Assembly (NCBI GenBank): GCA_009740415.1
Contig: WOYE01000008.1
Location: 1-64,000 of the forward strand
Reading direction: 5' to 3'
DNA from: Planococcaceae bacterium Storch 2/2-2
GTDB lineage: Bacteria; Bacillota; Bacilli; Bacillales_A; Planococcaceae
DNA: 64,000 bases
Position numbers and translations under genes: made by a program. This document shows, piece by piece, positions 60,516 through 64,000 of this stretch. How positions within the stretch are numbered: position 1 is the stretch's first letter; every line of letters starts with the position of its first letter. The notes below the pieces were generated by a model. It was not told where the DNA came from. It was given only the letters and a program-made list of their open reading frames with translations, and made no database searches.

Positions 60516-61493
60516 TTATTTCAAACCTTCTGCTACTTCGTCGATCATCGTATTCATTGAACCGAGACCGCCACCTGCTAAGTACCATACTTCGCCATTT
60601 AAGTAGACCATTTTATCGTTTTTGAATGCGTCTGTTTTTTGAACGATGTCGTTTTCAATCGATTCTTTAACCGATGCACCGTTTCCGATCGCTTGGTCAC
60701 GGTCGATGATGAACATCACATCTGGGTTTTGCTCTAAAATGTATTCGTACGTAATGCTTTGTCCGTGACGTGAATCTTCGATATTTTCATCAACTGGTGT
60801 GACACCTAATACGTCATGCACGAGACCGAAACGTGAACCGGGTCCGTATGCACTTACTTTACCTTCTGTTCCTAATACGACTAATGCTTCCACTTCTGAT
60901 TTCTCAGCATCTGCTTTCACATCAGCTACTTTACCTTCAATTTCTTCTAACGCTGTATCGATTTCTGCTTCTTTATCGAACATTTGACCGATTAATTTTG
61001 CGTTCGTTTCAAATGACTCTAAGTAGTTTTTCGTATCGAGTTCCATATATACCGTCGGAGCAATTTCTTTAAACTCATCGTACATGTCGGCTTGACGAGC
61101 TGAAATAATAATAAGATCTGGTTTTGCTGCGTGTACTTCTTCGAACACAGGCTCTTTCAAGCTACCGAAGTTTTTATACTTTTCATCTTTGAACTGGTCC
61201 AAATAAGCAGGTACAGTCGCTTGTGGAAGTCCAACGACATGATCTTCTAATCCGAGCTCTTGCATCGTATCTAATGCACCGAGGTCAAATACAGCTACTT
61301 TTTCAGGGTTGACAGGAACGACGACAGGTTCTTTGTCGAGTTCATGCGTCACTTCAATTGTCGTTGCTTCTTCTGTTTTTGCGTCGTCTTCTTTTGCTGC
61401 ATCTTCTGTTTCTTCTTTTTTATCGTCTCCACTACATGCTGCAAGGACGAGCACGAGTGTTAACATCATAAATGCTGATAGCCACTTTTTCAT
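60516..61493 (-). CDS. yclQ: ferric-siderophore-binding lipoprotein YclQ-like
   Basis: A 325-residue class III substrate-binding lipoprotein with lipobox LVLAAC, an acidic linker, and an FepB/YclQ-type domain (VAVFDLGALDTMQELGLE, KPDLIIISARQADMYDEF). B. subtilis YclQ binds petrobactin and its precursor. It is the last gene of yclNOPQ, with AAAGGTGG before the ATG. High similarity in the conserved segments suggests the same catecholate ligand class, but that is inference. Confidence 0.9.
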   Translation of the reverse strand: MKKWLSAFMMLTLVLVLAACSGDDKKEETEDAAKEDDAKTEEATTIEVTHELDKEPVVVPVNPEKVAVFDLGALDTMQELGLEDHVVGLPQATVPAYLDQFKDEKYKNFGSLKEPVFEEVHAAKPDLIIISARQADMYDEFKEIAPTVYMELDTKNYLESFETNAKLIGQMFDKEAEIDTALEEIEGKVADVKADAEKSEVEALVVLGTEGKVSAYGPGSRFGLVHDVLGVTPVDENIEDSRHGQSITYEYILEQNPDVMFIIDRDQAIGNGASVKESIENDIVQKTDAFKNDKMVYLNGEVWYLAGGGLGSMNTMIDEVAEGLK

Positions 61494-61510
61494 CTTTTAT
61501 TCCACCTTTA

Positions 61511-62272
61511 TTATGATTTGAAATAGACGCCGATCCGGTCTCCATCGATCTCATGGATCGGGATGTCCATATCGTAAATGTCTTGTAGCGCTTCTGTCGT
61601 AATAATTTCTTCCGTCGGTCCATCTTTGACGACTCGTCCATCTTTCAACGCGACGATTCGATCGGAATAAACCGAAGCGAAGTTAATATCGTGCAATACG
61701 ATCACGACTGTTTTTCCTAAATCTTCGACGAGCTTTTGTAAAATTTTCATAATTTGAACCGAATGTTTCATATCTAAGTTGTTCAGCGGTTCATCGAGCA
61801 AAACGTATTCCGTATCTTGCGCAATGACCATCGCGATGAACGCTCGTTGACGCTGTCCACCGGACAACTCATCTAAATAACGATGTTCAAACTCTTCCAA
61901 GTTCATATACTGTAACGCCTGGTCTACAAATCGCTCATCTTCTTCGTTCAATCGGCCTTTCGAATAAGGGAAACGACCGAACGAGACGAGTTCACGTATC
62001 GTTAATCGAACGTTCATAAAGTTCGACTGTTTTAAAATCGATACACGCTTCGCAAACTCACTCGAAGGAATGTCTTTCGCGCGATCTTCATCGATAATGA
62101 CTTCACCCGAGTCGATGTCGATCAAACGACTAACCATCGAAAGCAACGTCGACTTACCCGCACCGTTCGGCCCGATAAATGACGTAATTTTTTGAGGATG
62201 GATGTCGACATCCACCTTTTCAACGACTGCTTTCTCGCCGTAGAACTTTGACAACCCACGGACTTTGATCAT
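61511..62272 (-). CDS. yclP: siderophore ABC transporter ATPase YclP-like
   Basis: A 253-residue ATPase of the FecE/YclP type: Walker A GPNGAGKSTLLS, signature LSGGQRQRAFIAM, Walker B YVLLDEPLNNLD and switch VLHDINFAS. It powers YclN-YclO. The start overlaps the yclO stop by ATGA, with AAAGGAGAG upstream. Confidence 0.95.
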   Translation of the reverse strand: MIKVRGLSKFYGEKAVVEKVDVDIHPQKITSFIGPNGAGKSTLLSMVSRLIDIDSGEVIIDEDRAKDIPSSEFAKRVSILKQSNFMNVRLTIRELVSFGRFPYSKGRLNEEDERFVDQALQYMNLEEFEHRYLDELSGGQRQRAFIAMVIAQDTEYVLLDEPLNNLDMKHSVQIMKILQKLVEDLGKTVVIVLHDINFASVYSDRIVALKDGRVVKDGPTEEIITTEALQDIYDMDIPIHEIDGDRIGVYFKS

Positions 62273-63219
62273 GCTGATCGACTCTCCTTTAATAATAAGT
62301 AAATGAAGTAAATACCACCGATGAAGTTAATGATGACGCTCAATGTCGTCGAGAAGGCGAAGACGCGTTCTACGACCCACTGTCCTCCAACGAGTGCGAT
62401 AATGCTCATAAACCCTGCACCTGTAATTAAAATCGAATGTTTGTACGTTTTGAAAAACTCATACGACAAGTTGGCTACGATTAAACCGAAAAACGTAATC
62501 GGTCCAACGAGCGCTGTCGATACCGCGATTAAAATCGATGATAAAACGAGCATTCGTTTCACGATTTTGTCGTATTCGACCCCGAGGTTGACCGCGACAT
62601 CTCTACCGAGTGACAAAACGTCTAACTGGCTCATGAAGCGCCAGCCGATCACGATGACGACCGCTATAATAGCGAGCGCCCACCAAATGAGGTCTGCGTT
62701 AATGTTGTTAAAACTTGCGAACATTTTATCTTGTACGCGTAAAAATTCGTTCGGATCGATCAATACTTGTAAAAACGTCGTCACACTTTGGAAAAACGTT
62801 CCGACGATAATTCCGACGAGCAGTAAAAAGTAAATCGGGCGCTGCCCTTTTCGGAATAAAAACTTGTAAAGCAAAAGTGCGAATACGATCATCGCAACAA
62901 CTGATAGTACGAAGTTTAGTTGCGAGTTGATAATAAACGCGCTCGTTGATCCGAAGAAGAAAATTAAAACCGTCTGCAACAAAATGTAGAGCGAATCGAG
63001 ACCCATAATGCTCGGTGTTAAAATCCGGTTATGCGTAATCGTCTGGAAAATAACCGTCGAATACGCGATCGCCACACCGGTCAAAATCATCGCTGCTACT
63101 TTCATCACTCGCTTCGGCAACGCGTAATCAAAACTTCCATTTAAATCGTGGAAGAGATACCCTGTGATCGCACCGAGTGATAACAAAATGAGTATGATAA
63201 ATTTCGTCGTATTACGCAT
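62269..63219 (-). CDS. yclO: siderophore ABC transporter permease YclO-like
   Basis: A 316-residue FecCD-family permease with about nine membrane helices. The EAA-like cytoplasmic loop is LGRDVAVNLGVEYDKIVKRM, and VGPITFFGLIVANLSYE is family-typical. ATG at 63219 has GGGGG upstream and overlaps the yclN stop by 8 bp; an earlier in-frame ATG lies deep in yclN. Confidence 0.94.
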   Translation of the reverse strand: MRNTTKFIILILLSLGAITGYLFHDLNGSFDYALPKRVMKVAAMILTGVAIAYSTVIFQTITHNRILTPSIMGLDSLYILLQTVLIFFFGSTSAFIINSQLNFVLSVVAMIVFALLLYKFLFRKGQRPIYFLLLVGIIVGTFFQSVTTFLQVLIDPNEFLRVQDKMFASFNNINADLIWWALAIIAVVIVIGWRFMSQLDVLSLGRDVAVNLGVEYDKIVKRMLVLSSILIAVSTALVGPITFFGLIVANLSYEFFKTYKHSILITGAGFMSIIALVGGQWVVERVFAFSTTLSVIINFIGGIYFIYLLLKESRSA

Positions 63220-64000
63220 ATGCTTTCCCCCTAAACAACATGAAGAGGAAGATCGCACTTCCGATAACTCCTACCATTAAACTGATCGAAATTTCGTAAG
63301 GGAAAATGATAACCCTTCCTAAAATATCGCAAATGAGCAAAAACGCCGCTCCTAACAATGCCGTATGTGGCAACGTCTTTTGCAAATGATCTCCTTGGAA
63401 AATCGAAACGATATTCGGGATGATCAGTCCTAAGAAAGGAATCATTCCGACCGTAAGTACGACGGTTGTAGTAATCAATGCCACTAACACTAATCCGATA
63501 TTGACGATTCGTTTGTAGGCGACTCCTAAGTTTTTCGAGAAGTCTTCTCCCATACCTGCCACCGTGAAACGGTTCGCATAAATGTACGCGATAATGATGA
63601 CAGGTATGCTAATGTACAACAATTCGAAACGCCCTTTCATAATCATCGAAAAATCTCCTTGTAACCAAGCCGACATGTTTTGGATGACGTTCGCTCGATA
63701 AGCAAAAAATGTCGTAACCGATGATAAAATGTTACCGAACATGAGCCCAACGAGCGGAATGAAAATAGCATCCTTAAACTTAATGCGGTCTAAAATTTGC
63801 ATAAAGAGCAGCGTGCCGGCTAGCGCGAATGCAAAAGCGACGACCATTTTTTCAATTGTAGATGCGTTCGCAAAAAGTAACATCGATACTAAAATCCCTA
63901 AACGGGTCGCATCGAGCGTTCCTGCTGTCGTCGGAGACACGAACTTGTTTCTACTAAGCTGTTGCATAATTAACCCTGCAATACTCATGCCTGCCCCTGC
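63212..64000 (-). CDS. yclN: siderophore ABC transporter permease YclN-like, 5' end cut by the window
   Basis: At least 263 residues of the first FecCD-type permease (full length about 315). The reading frame stays open to the window edge, through AGAGMSIAGLIMQQLSRN. The visible part includes MGEDFSKNLGVAYKR (the ATPase-contact loop) and VGMIPFLGLIIPNI. The true start and the operon promoter, where a Fur box would be expected, lie beyond 64000. Confidence 0.94.
   Translation of the reverse strand, partial: AGAGMSIAGLIMQQLSRNKFVSPTTAGTLDATRLGILVSMLLFANASTIEKMVVAFAFALAGTLLFMQILDRIKFKDAIFIPLVGLMFGNILSSVTTFFAYRANVIQNMSAWLQGDFSMIMKGRFELLYISIPVIIIAYIYANRFTVAGMGEDFSKNLGVAYKRIVNIGLVLVALITTTVVLTVGMIPFLGLIIPNIVSIFQGDHLQKTLPHTALLGAAFLLICDILGRVIIFPYEISISLMVGVIGSAIFLFMLFRGKAYA

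Overview
The window is Bacillales (Firmicutes) chromosome of moderate GC. The evidence is the complete rsbR-S-T-U-V-W-sigB-rsbX stress operon, the Bacillus-type order ddl-murF-cshA / ydbST / rhomboid / acpS-alr-ndoAI-ndoA-rsb / tex / tRNA cluster, strong GGAGG ribosome sites, many TTG and GTG starts, and an LPXTG wall-anchored protein. No sporulation gene is visible. An Exiguobacterium-like or Planococcus-like genus is my guess from gene content, not something the sequence proves.

Layout. 1-1050: minus-strand stable-RNA operon with tandem promoters, then tRNA-Glu, -Gln, -Lys, -Leu and -Gly, then what looks like the leader of an rRNA operon running off the left edge. 1085-10545: tex, the sigma-B operon with an internal sigma-B promoter, the EndoA toxin-antitoxin pair, alr and acpS. 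10613-13265: rhomboid protease and the ydbS-ydbT membrane pair. 13427-23218: an accessory island made of a SARP-type response regulator, a 2244-residue LPXTG adhesin with Cna-B domains and unusual cysteine-paired repeat modules, and a divergent Mga/AtxA-like regulator. 23240-29701: cshA, an esterase, murF, ddl and rodA. 29752-33092: a small orphan protein and the csoR-copZ-copA copper operon. 33189-42300: MFS exporter, cardiolipin synthase, VanY-type carboxypeptidase, YidC, AraC regulator, a sigma-B-type stress protein, a DUF1002 protein, cvfB and mntR. 42438-48931: a fused double acetyltransferase, the cadC-cadA metal operon, and murB followed by an unlisted 27-codon ORF and a CPA antiporter. 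49126-60435: YceI-fold protein, FrnE-like DsbA, the yrrT-luxS-mccA-mccB sulfur operon, ppaC, an alpha/beta hydrolase, a BmrA-type exporter and the niacin transporter niaP. 60516-64000: a YclNOPQ-type ferric-siderophore importer cut by the right edge.

How it fits together. Most of the region is core housekeeping: envelope synthesis (alr, murF, ddl, murB, rodA, yidC, cls), general stress control, metal homeostasis (Cu, Cd/Zn, Mn, Fe) and sulfur recycling. Regulatory sites can be read directly for several units: sigma-B promoters at 5545 and 39253, CsoR-type boxes, paired ArsR-type operators at cadC, and a NiaR-like palindrome at niaP. The least explained parts are the adhesin island with its two flanking regulators, the non-canonical EndoAI antitoxin, and the short ORF overlapping the antiporter start.
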